From Candidatus Tokpelaia sp. JSC189 (GTDB taxonomy: Bacteria > Pseudomonadota > Alphaproteobacteria > Rhizobiales > Rhizobiaceae), in NCBI GenBank assembly GCA_003331045.1, contig QENA01000001.1:124001-188000 (forward strand): DNA of 64,000 nt, read 5' to 3'. The notes beneath the pieces are model-generated. The model was given only the letters and a program-made list of their open reading frames with translations. It was not told the DNA's origin and made no database searches. Below are positions 52,742 to 62,340 of the stretch, in pieces; positions within the stretch are counted from its first letter, which is position 1; each line of letters starts with the position of its first letter. The position numbers were made by a program, and so were the translations under genes.

Positions 52742-53998
52742 ATGACAAAATTTATTGTTGATGTTGCCCAAGCAGTCAGTACGTTGCGGAATATATTTCC
52801 TGAAACGCCTCTTCAAAAAAATGAGTTTCTTTCTCAAAAGTATTTTTCAGAAATTTATTTTAAAAGAGAGGATCTTACGCCTGTACGTTCTTATAAAATC
52901 CGTGGTGCTTTCAATTTTGTTTCCAACATGCTTGATAGAATTGAGCCACAGACGGCTTTTGTATGTGCTTCGGCCGGTAATCATGCACAGGGGTTGGCCT
53001 TCGTATGCTGCCACTTCCAGCGCCGGGCTGTCATTTTCATGCCTGTTACAACACCCCAGCAAAAAATCGATAAAACTCGTTCTTTTGGCAAGGATTATGT
53101 AGAAATACGTCTGACAGGTGATACATTCGATCAGTGCTATGCTGCAGCGCAGGATTTTGTTGTGCAAGGCGGTGGCATCATGTCTCCTCCCTTTGATGAT
53201 ATGCGGATCATTACCGGGCAGGCTAGCGTAATATATGAAATCGCTGCCCAGTGGAATGAGCTGCAGGAGCCTGATTTAATTATTGCACCTGTAGGTGGTG
53301 GGGGTCTTGCCAGCGGCATAAGCCTCTTCTTACAGGAAAAAGGCTGGAATACGATCCTCCTTTTTGCCGAACCGAAAGGAGCACCCAGTCTTTATAGTAG
53401 CCTTAAGGAACGACGACGTGTAAAATTAGAGAAAATGGATACTTTTGTGGATGGTGCTGCTGTTGCGGAAATCGGTGCTATTAATTTTGATCTTCTGCAA
53501 CAATATGCACCGGAGGATGTTATCCTTATCCCTGAAAACAGATTATGTGCAACCATGACACAAATGCTCAATATTGAGGGTATTGTAGTTGAACCGGCAG
53601 GTGCATTGGCAATTGATGCGTTAAAGTCATTGGATAGGGAATACGTCAGAAATAAGCGGATTCTTCTTATCATATCCGGAGGAAACTTTGATTTTGAGCG
53701 TTTACCGGAAGTCAAAGAACGAGCTCTGCGTTTTGATGGGCTAAAAAAATATTATATTTTCCGTTTTCCGCAGAGACCGGGGGCTTTGCGTTCTTTCCTC
53801 GACATGCTTGGACCGGAAGATGATGTTGCCCGTTTTGAATATCTAAAAAAATCTGCCCGCAACTTTGGTTCGGTTCTGATTGCCATAGAGACAAAGCATG
53901 CCAATAATTTTATACAGTTGCATGAGCGCTTTATAGAAGCGGGTTGGATTTATAAAGATATTACAGATGATCAGATTTTATCTGATTTTATTATCTGA
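52742..53998 (+). CDS. ilvA: Threonine ammonia-lyase (threonine dehydratase)
   Basis: A PLP enzyme deaminating threonine to 2-oxobutanoate, the entry to isoleucine synthesis. The 418 residues have the PLP lysine K52 in SYKIRGAFNF, ASAGNHAQG, the phosphate-binding loop PVGGGGLASG and SGGNFDFERL, then one ACT-like regulatory domain (about 330-418: IFRFPQRPGALRSFLDML). The short form with a single regulatory domain is common in this order. No ribosome-binding site stands out. Confidence 0.95.
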   Translation: MTKFIVDVAQAVSTLRNIFPETPLQKNEFLSQKYFSEIYFKREDLTPVRSYKIRGAFNFVSNMLDRIEPQTAFVCASAGNHAQGLAFVCCHFQRRAVIFMPVTTPQQKIDKTRSFGKDYVEIRLTGDTFDQCYAAAQDFVVQGGGIMSPPFDDMRIITGQASVIYEIAAQWNELQEPDLIIAPVGGGGLASGISLFLQEKGWNTILLFAEPKGAPSLYSSLKERRRVKLEKMDTFVDGAAVAEIGAINFDLLQQYAPEDVILIPENRLCATMTQMLNIEGIVVEPAGALAIDALKSLDREYVRNKRILLIISGGNFDFERLPEVKERALRFDGLKKYYIFRFPQRPGALRSFLDMLGPEDDVARFEYLKKSARNFGSVLIAIETKHANNFIQLHERFIEAGWIYKDITDDQILSDFII

Positions 53999-54653
53999 AA
54001 AACCATGGGAATCCATACAATCTTTTACTCTTAGGCAAAGTAAAGAACAGTTTAATATCAACTGATTTTCAGAACATTATTTCAATATTGAGATTTGCTG
54101 TCAGTATGAGTCTGGTACGCCAAGTTTTGTATGTCGAGAAAAGAGAGCTTGTCGATGATCTGAATAAGGCAATCCAGCACAAGAGAGTATAAGTCTTAGA
54201 TTGTCAGCAATTATAACTGCCCATTATAGATAATGGCAATACGTATGCATAATACCAAAGTAGATTTGCGAGATATCTATAAGGATACCTCAAGCCCAGT
54301 TCAGCTGGCTTGCTAAGGGTAGCGACAGACTAGATGCAACTAGCATCCAGTATACTGAAGCAAAAAATGGCGCATTTATGTTATGTGCTTGTGCCATTCT
54401 GGATTGAATCGATAAAAATATTAAAGTGACAGTACGGCATGAAATATACGATCTCCACTTGACTTTTTAGCATGTAAACGGCCATAATAAGCCCACGCCT
54501 ATTTTATATGCGAAACGGAATAGAAATTCCAGTTGAAGTTGAATATGTATAACAGTTTTCTGGATCTTGACGGCTTTTAAAAAATGTCTGTTCTATAACT
54601 GTTGTTATTATCCTCTATGAAATGCAGAAAATGCAGCACAAATCACCTCTATT
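53999..54653. other. Gene-free spacer between ilvA and the helicase
   Basis: About 655 bases with only short interrupted frames. Nothing recognised, and it may be another eroded gene. Confidence 0.35.
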
Positions 54654-56045
54654 GTGGGGATGTATTTGTGTTTTTTGAAAGAAAATAGATTGAATAGTTC
54701 ATTATCTTCTCTTTTTACGCAACTAGGTTTGCCTGGTTCCTTGGTGAAAAATCTCACCGCTGCAGGTATGACTGAGCCAAAGCCGATACAGAAACAGGCG
54801 ATCCCCTCCATGCTTGCGGGGCGGGATATTCTTGGTATTGCCCAGACAGGTTCTGGCAAGACGCTTGCTTTTACTTTGCCTATTCTTGCGCGCATCATTG
54901 CTGCTGGCAGCAAACGTAAGCCAAAAGTAGCTCGGGCGCTTATCCTTGTTCCAACAAGGGAGCTTGCTGTTCAGATTGATGAAAGTGTGCGTCTTATGGC
55001 AAGGAATATGTATCTTTCCGTCGCGCTCGTTCTGGGGGGGGTTTCGCGTTTCACACAGATTAGGCATATGGCATCTGGTGTTGATATTCTGATTGCGACG
55101 CCCGGTCGTCTTATGGATCATGTCAGGGAAAAGAATATTTCTCTTTCTGAGACATGCTTTTTTGTGCTGGATGAGGCTGATCGCATGCTGGATATGGGTT
55201 TTATCCGTGATGTTCAGCAGATTGCTAGGCTTATTGCTCCTGAACGGCAGACAGCACTTTTTTCAGCAACTATGCCAAAAGAAATTTCACATCTGGCAGA
55301 AAGTCTTTTGAATAGGCCTTTAATGCTTGAAATGGCGCCACAAGGTACAACTGCGGTTGGAATTGTCCAGAAGCTCTATTGCGTACCGCTGCGTGATAAA
55401 AAGAAAGTTCTCGCTGGTTTGCTTGCGTTGCCTGATTTCCGTTCTGTTATTGTTTTTACCCGCACAAAGCATGGTGCAGATGCAGTAACACGTTATCTGG
55501 AAAAAGCAGGTTATCCGGTTGGCGTTATTCATGGCAATAAAACGCAGAATGCGCGCCAGCGTGCACTTAAAGGCTTTCGTAATGGTAATCTTCAGGTGCT
55601 GGTGGCAACAGATATCGCTGCACGTGGCATTGATGTGCCGGGTATAAGTCATGTTATTAATTATGAATTGCCCGATGAAGCCGAAAGTTATGTGCACCGC
55701 ATTGGTCGGACGGGTCGTAATGGTGCTTCAGGTGATGCCATTACTCTTTATGATAAGAGTTTTGAAGAGACTCGTTTGCGTGCAGTCGAAAAAGTTATCC
55801 GTAAAAGGCTTGAGTTGCAGGTTATGCCTAATTTACCTGAGATTGTCTTTTCTACTAAAGCTGTCGAACAGAATTCAGAAAAAAGTAATCCCCTAAAACC
55901 TTTGCAGTACCCGAAAATCAATAGTCTTTCGTCAAAAGATCCGAGAAAGAGGCCAGCTAGAAGGTTAGATCAGGGAAAACTTTCCAGAATACGTAATGTA
56001 GGTAAAAATGGTAGAAAAATATCACGGTTTGCAAAAGCCGGATGA
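54654..56045 (+). CDS. DEAD-box RNA helicase (RhlE-like)
   Basis: An ATP-dependent RNA helicase of 463 residues, probably in ribosome assembly or mRNA turnover. All motifs are present in order: Q motif (KPIQKQAIP), I (AQTGSGKT), Ia (PTRELAVQ), Ib (TPGR), II (DEAD), III (SAT), IV (VIVFTRTKHGAD), V (ATDIAARGIDVPG) and VI (HRIGRTGR), followed by a basic C-terminal tail. The start is uncertain (GTG at 54654, ATG at 54660 or TTG at 54690). Motif Ia is followed by an in-frame G8 tract (55034-55041). Confidence 0.94.
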   Translation: MGMYLCFLKENRLNSSLSSLFTQLGLPGSLVKNLTAAGMTEPKPIQKQAIPSMLAGRDILGIAQTGSGKTLAFTLPILARIIAAGSKRKPKVARALILVPTRELAVQIDESVRLMARNMYLSVALVLGGVSRFTQIRHMASGVDILIATPGRLMDHVREKNISLSETCFFVLDEADRMLDMGFIRDVQQIARLIAPERQTALFSATMPKEISHLAESLLNRPLMLEMAPQGTTAVGIVQKLYCVPLRDKKKVLAGLLALPDFRSVIVFTRTKHGADAVTRYLEKAGYPVGVIHGNKTQNARQRALKGFRNGNLQVLVATDIAARGIDVPGISHVINYELPDEAESYVHRIGRTGRNGASGDAITLYDKSFEETRLRAVEKVIRKRLELQVMPNLPEIVFSTKAVEQNSEKSNPLKPLQYPKINSLSSKDPRKRPARRLDQGKLSRIRNVGKNGRKISRFAKAG

Positions 56046-56189
56046 ATTATATAAGGATAATGCTCATATCATATTTTATTGGCATTTGTCAGAAGATTTT
56101 TTTCGAGTATTTTTATGATGACGGCGGGCGAAAGTTCGCTGATTCTATTTGGAGAACTCTTTCTGAAGTATTTAATATGCCGAAGTATA

Positions 56190-57030
56190 ATTGTTTTATT
56201 ATATCTTCTGGTTGACTTGAAAAAATGTTTTTGGTGAATCGGGCTTTGTTGTTCTTGATGCATCATGGTATCTGCCCGATGCAGGAGGAGGTACAAGCAG
56301 GCACGTGTTTCCAACACAATCTTCTTTGATCAGAATGCTATATCTAACCGGAATAGTTCTTTTCCCATATTATTGTTGACAGCCGGAGAATTTGCACACT
56401 AAGACGATGCAATGGGTGTCAGGCGCGATAATACGATTATTGTCTTGATGAAAATAGTTTTTTACTCCGCAGGTGTATTCCGTATTGTGACTGCAAAAAG
56501 GTTTATCTGCTGAATAGTGATTTCAGAGGTTGGAAAAAGAAGGCTATCCTATTACTAAAAAATAATAGCTCATTTCTACGGTTTTAATATCGATTTGATA
56601 AAAATGCTTTGCTGATATTTGATGAAATATGCACTCTTGTGAATGGAGAGGATAGGCAGATTGTTGATGTATCTCGAAGAGCATGCTTTATAAGCGAGGC
56701 GTCGAAACTACTTTAAAGGATGGCTGTTTAAAAACTTGTAAATGAAATACAGATCTGTTCCTGTCTCTACAGGAGTTGATCCTCTCAGGTATTACGGCAG
56801 GGATTTTAATCCTTACACACCTATTGAAAAGGGTGAAGCAATGTGATCGAGTGCAAAACTACAAAATCTCTAGCTGCGAACGATACTCAATGTATCCGAA
56901 GCAATTTTGCGCAGCTCTGCCATTGCTGTGGGTTCAGGATTGTCTTTACTTATTGCTATCCTAGAGGTTATCCATACCGGATGGCCTTATATTCGACTAA
57001 TGAGGTACTGTCCAACTTCAGGGAATATAA
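56190..57030 (+). pseudogene. sseA remnant (3-mercaptopyruvate/thiosulfate sulfurtransferase)
   Basis: Plus-strand pieces in shifting frames follow the order of SseA. They are FGESGFVVLDASWYLPDAGG (about 56,230-56,290), FFDQNAISNRNSSFP (about 56,312-56,360), MGVRRDNTIIV (about 56,410-56,445), GEDRQIVDVSRRACF (about 56,650-56,690) and a region resembling the active-site CGSG loop near 56,930. The corresponding family motifs are VVLDASWYLP, FFDQDAI, DDTIVVYD and QIVDAR. Stops and frameshifts interrupt every part. Limits are approximate. Confidence 0.82.
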
Positions 57031-58317
57031 GTTAATGCAAACCAGGCTGATGTGCAAAAAATTTAGAACTAAAAGGATTTTGATAATTTTGTCAGTATGG
57101 TATTTAAGGAGTATTATGAATGCTCGTACTTATAGGGGAGTTGCCTCATGATTTTGAACTTAGTGATGTTTTTAACAAACTTGAGATCTTGAACAATCTC
57201 GGAAGGTTTTGCGGGAAGTCACAGAATTAGATTTTTACGCAGGGAAAGAGTACTTTCGTCTTCATTTTTATGACTGGAAAATGCAATCCAGCCATTTGTC
57301 AGAATTTAATGCAGAAAAAAGCAGAATGGTTACAAGCCGAATCTCATTTCCAACTAGTATTATATTTCCTGCTGTGAGTTCCATTCTAATGGATATTTTA
57401 TAGCACCTTATAATCTTCATATTTTTTATGGAAGTCAGAGGCTTATAGGTTTTAAAATTTCGATTTGTTGATTGAGCTTCAAAATACTTCCCGAAAGAGT
57501 AACATTTTTTTTGAAAACATTCTGAATACCTCCGATGGTATTCCTCTGCACGCTTCCAAATTTTCGGCTTGGGTTATAGTTTCTGTTCGGATATCCGCGT
57601 AGGAAAACTTACATAGATCGAGCATATTAAATGTTTCTTTGATACTATCACCAAGCTGTGTTCCACAATTTTATTATTTTCTAGAATCAGATGTCATTGA
57701 CAATGCGATTAAATTTTTTAGTTTAGTTTACTCTAAATATAACATATACTTTAATTAGAACTATGAATAAACATTCATCATTTTTAAAAAAGAGTTTATT
57801 AGCTTCATAAATAAAAAATTTCTATTTTTGCATTTTTATGAAGTAGGGTTATGTATAAGGAGTGCGAAATATGGTTTCGCCTCATCTCAGGGCATATTCA
57901 CTAATATGATAGATTCATAACAGGAAATAGAAAAAACAGAATCGTTCTTTCATTTTATTTTATTGTTATAGGCGGTTGGCTTTACGTATTTCTTTAATTT
58001 CTAGATAAAATTTTTTGTCTGAATAAAGTTATGTAACTGTTTTAAAATTACCAAAAATCTTTTTCTTTAAAATCTAATCTGATGTTGGAAATATTTTAAA
58101 ATCGGGTATAGGCAGATAGCCTTTACGAATATTAGTATATCCTCTTTAGAATTTTAAAGGTATTTCCTATGAAGGATACTCATTTTCTTCGAAATAGAGG
58201 ATGTTAGAAAGGTTGTGGTATGTAAGTAAGATAATGCTGATTATTGAGAATAAGTTAGATAATACAGATTGTTTATATATAAAGGGCGTTCTTTACAATA
58301 GAGGATATTGGGAAGTT
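57031..58317. other. AT-rich desert upstream of the XRE regulator
   Basis: About 1.3 kb with no intact gene. A plus-strand piece around 57,140-57,330 (ELSDVFNKLEILNNLGR, then TELDFYAGKEYFRLHFYDWK) looks like former coding sequence of an unidentified family, followed by very A/T-rich sequence to 58.3 kb. A foreign or phage-derived origin for the right part is possible. Confidence 0.4.
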
Positions 58318-58626
58318 ATGAGTATAAATAAATGGCGCCAACGTTTGGCTAACAGTTTAGAAAAAAATGGAAAATCTAAGCGTTCTGTATCTCTTGCAGC
58401 AGGTATGGGGGCAGGTTATTTACATTCAATCTTAGTGGAAGAAAAAGATCCCACTATTGAATCCCTTGTTAAAATCTGTAAGGAAATTCAAGTAAGTATT
58501 GCCTATATTATTTATGGATATAATGTAACTCCTATTCAGGAGGAGTTCCTTCGGCTTTTTGAGCTTGCATCTCCTGCTGATCGTCAAGCAATACTAACTC
58601 TTTTACGTTCACGAAATGGCGAATAA
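58318..58626 (+). CDS. XRE/Cro-CI-type helix-turn-helix regulator, phage-like
   Basis: About 102 residues from the ATG at 58318, preceded by GGGAAG; the frame extends upstream to 58201, but that part has no start support. An N-terminal lambda-repressor-like HTH domain (RQRLANSLEKNGKSKRSVSL, then GYLHSILVEEKDPTIESLVKIC) is followed by a short C-terminal helix, ELASPADRQAILTLL, typical of phage-type repressor proteins. Base composition is more A/T-rich than the housekeeping genes. With the next regulator and the SSB it forms a probable prophage or plasmid-derived cassette. Confidence 0.8.
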   Translation: MSINKWRQRLANSLEKNGKSKRSVSLAAGMGAGYLHSILVEEKDPTIESLVKICKEIQVSIAYIIYGYNVTPIQEEFLRLFELASPADRQAILTLLRSRNGE

Positions 58627-58732
58627 AAGAAATAATTTCTTTAAATTTTTCTTCCGTCTGGCAAGAGCAGAGTTTTATTAACTCAATATCTGATATGATC
58701 TTCTTCGTTTTATTATTATATATTTCTTTCAT
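58532..58732 (-). CDS. Possible small protein antisense to the XRE gene, doubtful
   Basis: A 66-codon frame (MKEIYNNKTKKIISDIELIK...) with a G6 run just before its ATG. It is acidic/basic and helix-like with no known family. Its last 95 bases lie antisense to the XRE gene, where complementary frames often stay open by chance, so I regard it as unproven. Confidence 0.25.
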   Translation of the reverse strand: MKEIYNNKTKKIISDIELIKLCSCQTEEKFKEIISFIRHFVNVKELVLLDDQQEMQAQKAEGTPPE

Positions 58733-58744
58733 AAAGCCCCCCAA

Positions 58745-59382
58745 GCTTACACTCGTGCTTCTATCGATTAGGATATAATCATTGACTATAACAATAGGAA
58801 AGGAAAAGTAAAACGTATTGATTGTGGATAACTATGAGAATAATTATTTCAAAATAAAGTTTTTTCAATATGAATTTGAAATTGAATGAAAATTCAATAA
58901 CTTATATTTATTTATTAATAAATATCATATATTTGAATCTTCTAGGAAGAAATTCATTTTGGGTGAGATTTTTTCTGCCTTTTTGCCCTCTAAGAAGAAT
59001 ATATTATTGACTCCTCTCCTAAAGAGGATATCATTTATTGGGTAAGGTACTGAAGAGGCCAAAATTCAGGGCTAATCTACTAGATTATAGGAAATTGCCA
59101 GAATTGGATGATTGATCCTGAGAAATCGGATTGTCGAAAAGGCCTCTAACAAGTGCAAGCCGTGATAATTGTGTCTTCGGTTTTGGTTTGAACAAGCTGA
59201 CGTAACAATTGTGCAACAAAGTATGATGGGAAGTTCCCCAAAAGCTGCAAAAGTTATTTTTGCAATTATAAAAACCAGATTTGGTTAACTTACCGGTTTC
59301 CGTATCATGGGAGAAGAATTTCGAACCTCTTATAAGGATTAAGAACATGTGATATGTATTGCGATGATCAGAAGGAGGTGGA
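58745..59382. other. Gene-free spacer inside the phage-like cassette
   Basis: About 640 very A/T-rich bases. No gene or phage attachment site was recognised. Confidence 0.4.
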
Positions 59383-59500
59383 ATGAACATGCTCTTTAGG
59401 ATTTTGTGCGTTTGTTTCAATCGTTGGATTTGTAGCTATTATTTACATCTGGCAGTCAGAAATTACTGACATGATCATCACAGAGAGGGTGATTCTATGA
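59383..59500 (+). pseudogene. Small single-membrane-helix protein, apparently frameshifted
   Basis: An ATG at 59383 follows a textbook AAGGAGGTGG, but its frame stops after 28 codons. A shift to the next frame within the first 12 codons would give a short protein with a hydrophobic helix, FVSIVGFVAIIYIW, ending at a TGA that overlaps the ATG of the next regulator (CTATGA). The strong ribosome-binding site plus the overlap suggest a once-coupled small membrane protein broken by one indel or sequencing error. Confidence 0.4.
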
Positions 59501-60024
59501 ATATTTCTGAAGCAAAGCAGGTGCTTTCAAGGTTTTCCGAAGATGATGAAGATAAAAAAATGACCGTAATCTCCAAAATTTCTAAAGAAAAGAAAAATGA
59601 TATGAAAATAGGTGCAATCGTTCGTGAGAAGAGATTAGCCCTTAATATATCTCAGGATACTTTGGCACGTAACCTCGGCATTACCCGCCATCAATTATAC
59701 AAGCATGAAACTGGTAAAAACCGAATAAGCGCTGGCCGCTTGGCAGTTATTGCCAAAATTTTCAACATGCCGATTTCTACATTTTATGCAATAGAAACAA
59801 AGTCAGAAAATGAAAAATTTATTAATCTCAAAAAGGCGCAGGAAGCAGCCGGGGATATCAGCCAATGCCTTGCTTATCTTATTCCTCAGGAAAAATTAAA
59901 ATCCTTAGGGCAGTTGCCAATCAATGAAAATGAAAGTCTGCAGTTTTTGTGGAGCCGTTTAGAGGATTTGCGCTTTCATTTTAAAGCAGCTTTTCCAGAA
60001 GGGGAAAATAATGATGGACTATAA
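59497..60024 (+). CDS. XRE-family transcriptional regulator
   Basis: A 175-residue cytoplasmic regulator. A charged N-terminal region (about 1-35) precedes an HTH domain (about 37-95: IGAIVREKRLALNISQDTLA, then TRHQLYKHETGKNRISAGRL). The C-terminal region of about 75 residues has no recognised fold. GAGAGGG lies upstream of the ATG. The SSB gene starts 18 bases after its stop, so the two are probably co-transcribed. Confidence 0.85.
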   Translation: MNISEAKQVLSRFSEDDEDKKMTVISKISKEKKNDMKIGAIVREKRLALNISQDTLARNLGITRHQLYKHETGKNRISAGRLAVIAKIFNMPISTFYAIETKSENEKFINLKKAQEAAGDISQCLAYLIPQEKLKSLGQLPINENESLQFLWSRLEDLRFHFKAAFPEGENNDGL

Positions 60025-60042
60025 AATTGCAGGGAGCACATA

Positions 60043-60408
60043 ATGTCTGGCTACCTTAATAAGTGTGAATTTATTGGCAGGCTTGGCACTGATCCTGAAT
60101 ACAGAGATACTCAAAAAGGAGGTTATATTGTTATTTTTCGTCTGGTTTTGTTGGAAAGCTGGAAAGATAAGAAAACAGGTGAATGCAAAGAACGAAAAGA
60201 ATGGATTCCTGTTGTTATATGGAATCAAGTTATTGCCCATACTGCCTGTAGTTTGCTGAAAAAAGGCAGTTATGTTTACATATCCGGTCGTATGCAAACC
60301 CGCCGATGGCAAGATAAGAGTGGAAATAATTGTTATACGACAGAAATTGTATTGCAGCAGTTTGACGGCAATTTACAGATTCTGGATATTGAAGACAAAA
60401 TAAAATAA
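60043..60408 (+). CDS. ssb: Single-stranded DNA-binding protein, phage/plasmid type
   Basis: A 121-residue OB-fold SSB. Its start NKCEFIGRLGTDPEYRDTQKGG, the centre ERKEWIPVVIW and KKGSYVYISGRMQTRRWQDK match the family. It lacks the long glycine/glutamine-rich linker and the acidic C-terminal tip (DDDIPF-like) of chromosomal SSB, so it is probably an accessory copy of prophage or plasmid origin. GGGAG precedes the ATG, and it follows the XRE gene closely. Confidence 0.88.
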   Translation: MSGYLNKCEFIGRLGTDPEYRDTQKGGYIVIFRLVLLESWKDKKTGECKERKEWIPVVIWNQVIAHTACSLLKKGSYVYISGRMQTRRWQDKSGNNCYTTEIVLQQFDGNLQILDIEDKIK

Positions 60409-60857
60409 TGGGCAACTTAGCCAGAAAGGGGAAGTGATGGCTGTATTTCAGCACCGGAAAAAAACTTTCGATTGTTATTAATAATTACGTGGGAATAATA
60501 GAAATTAATGAAAAATAAATTCTATTATAAACGTCTTAATTATATAAGATAAAATCTTTCTTGAAAAAAAATTTTATGGTTATTGCAATCGAATTACTGA
60601 TATATTTAAAAACAAATAATGTGGCTGAAGTCGTTATAAGCTAAGATCATTGCTGCCTATCATAAATATATGATAGGCAGCTGTTTTTGCGGATAATTTA
60701 AGACAGAGGCCATAAGTTGCGGATGTGATTTATTCCGAAAGAATGAAAGGCATTTGGAAAGCCTTGGGCAAGGGCAAGAGTAAAGCAGGGTTGAGCATCT
60801 GACCGAAAATCCTATCTGCCATGAAAAGCAGCAATATTACTCATGGAAAGGAGAAAT
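60409..60857. other. Gene-free spacer before tRNA-Cys
   Basis: About 450 bases with no gene. The tRNA-Cys at its right side is a possible integration target for the cassette, but I saw no duplicated tRNA end here. Confidence 0.4.
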
Positions 60858-60931
60858 TGGAGGCCTCGCCCGGAATCGAACCGGGATATAAGGATTTGCA
60901 GTCCTCTGCGTAACCATTCCGCCACGAGGCC
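60858..60931 (-). tRNA. tRNA-Cys (GCA)
   Basis: A 74-nt tRNA with encoded CCA. The acceptor GGCCTCG pairs with CGAGGCC, the anticodon loop CTGCAAA gives GCA, and the T-loop is GGTTCGATTCC. Confidence 0.97.
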
Positions 60932-61145
60932 TTTTTCAACAATGAACGGAAGACATTATAAATCTACCGCAACCTGGTTAAGTGAAGATAGAGACAACGT
61001 CAAGTGACTCAAAGGTACTAACTCTTGATTTTTTATCTGAGGCTAAAATAAACTAAAATTTTTTTGATGAAAATATGGTCTATACCCTTTGCAAATCAGT
61101 TTTTCATTGCTATAGGCGCTGATGCTTTCTTTAATTGAGCAATCT

Positions 61146-61220
61146 TCCCCGGTAGCTCAGCGGTAGAGCAACCGGCTGTTAACCGGTTGGTCGCTGGTTC
61201 GAATCCGGCCCGGGGAGCCA
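61146..61220 (+). tRNA. tRNA-Asn (GTT)
   Basis: A 75-nt tRNA with encoded CCA. The acceptor TCCCCGG pairs with CCGGGGA, the anticodon loop CTGTTAA gives GTT, and the T-loop is GGTTCGAATCC. Its position ahead of pcm-tolC is conserved in Rhizobiales. Confidence 0.97.
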
Positions 61221-61414
61221 TTTTTGTTCTGATAAATAATCCTGTTATCTTTAAATTTTAACAAAGGCTTGATTGACCTGTTTTTTATGAATTTCACTTG
61301 AAATTTATGAGTTGATCTGATTTGAGGGTTTTTATTATGCTGTGCACAAACAGCTTTTATTGCTTCGTAAGCGATTATGGAGAGGTCTTTTGAAGATGGA
61401 GGACGGTTTTATCT

Positions 61415-62113
61415 GTGCAAAGCAGGAAAGAGTGGAAATTGAGTATTGATTTTGCCGAATTTCGTCAGAGGATGGTTGATAACCAGATCAGGACTGTTGA
61501 TGTTACTAAGCTTTCTGTGCTATCAGCGTTTCTAGCTGTAGCACGTGAAGAATTTGTTCCACAGGATGTCAGAGAATTTGCTTATATCGATGAGGATATT
61601 ATTATTTCTCCGGCAAAAGGTAATGAGCCTGCGCGTTATGTGATGGCACCTACATCGCTTGCTAAGCTTGTGCAGCTTGCAGATATTGGTAAGGATGATT
61701 TTGTACTGGATGTCGGTGCCGGCACGGGATATGGCTCTGCCATTCTTTCCCATCTTGCCGGTTCCGTAATTGCTCTAGAAAGTAATCGGGATTTGGCACA
61801 GGCCGCTACGCGGGCCTTTGCTGCAACGGATTGTAACAATGTTGTCATTGTCACCGGCGTTTTAGAAAAAGGCTATAAAGCGCAGGCACCTTATAATGTT
61901 ATCTTCATTGAAGGGGCGGTGGATTTTGTCCCTGAGGTCCTTTTCAAGCAGCTATCTGAAGGCGGAAGGCTTGTGGTTGTCGAAGGGCATGGAAATGCTG
62001 GCAGGGGCTGTCTTTATCTTCGCAAAAATGATGTTATCTCTAGGTGGTATGATTTTAATCTTGCCATAAAGTCTTTGCCGGGCTTTCTTAAAAAAGCAGG
62101 ATTCATCTTTTAG
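61415..62113 (+). CDS. pcm: Protein-L-isoaspartate O-methyltransferase family protein
   Basis: A SAM-dependent methyltransferase of 232 residues, related to the repair enzyme for isoaspartyl residues. It begins DFAEFRQRMVDNQIRTVDVT, has a REEFVP motif, the SAM-binding motif I VLDVGAGTGYGSAILSHLAG and the post-I acidic residue in VIALES. The GTG at 61415 is given as the start; a TTG at 61439 fits the family start better. In Rhizobiales this paralogue regularly precedes tolC, although its true substrate is unproven. Confidence 0.87.
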   Translation: MQSRKEWKLSIDFAEFRQRMVDNQIRTVDVTKLSVLSAFLAVAREEFVPQDVREFAYIDEDIIISPAKGNEPARYVMAPTSLAKLVQLADIGKDDFVLDVGAGTGYGSAILSHLAGSVIALESNRDLAQAATRAFAATDCNNVVIVTGVLEKGYKAQAPYNVIFIEGAVDFVPEVLFKQLSEGGRLVVVEGHGNAGRGCLYLRKNDVISRWYDFNLAIKSLPGFLKKAGFIF

Positions 62114-62340
62114 CCATTAATTTAGGATTATTAATTCATTTACCTGTGAGGCTAATGTGTGGTTTTAGTCTCATAATCGGATCATATTTCTTTGTCGAAA
62201 TTATATCGTTTGCCTATGAATTATTATTTCGCTGATACTTAAAGGGATAAACCTGATATTCAGATTGGATCAAGAATAAGTCGGTGGGCTATTTATTGCG
62301 TCCTTCTTGACTCTGTTGAGTAAATTGGATTGTAGAACAT

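Noticed and set aside
59085..59420. 111-codon minus-strand frame in the phage-like cassette
   Set aside because: It overlaps the strong ribosome-binding site of the plus-strand small ORF, has random-looking composition and lacks a start signal.
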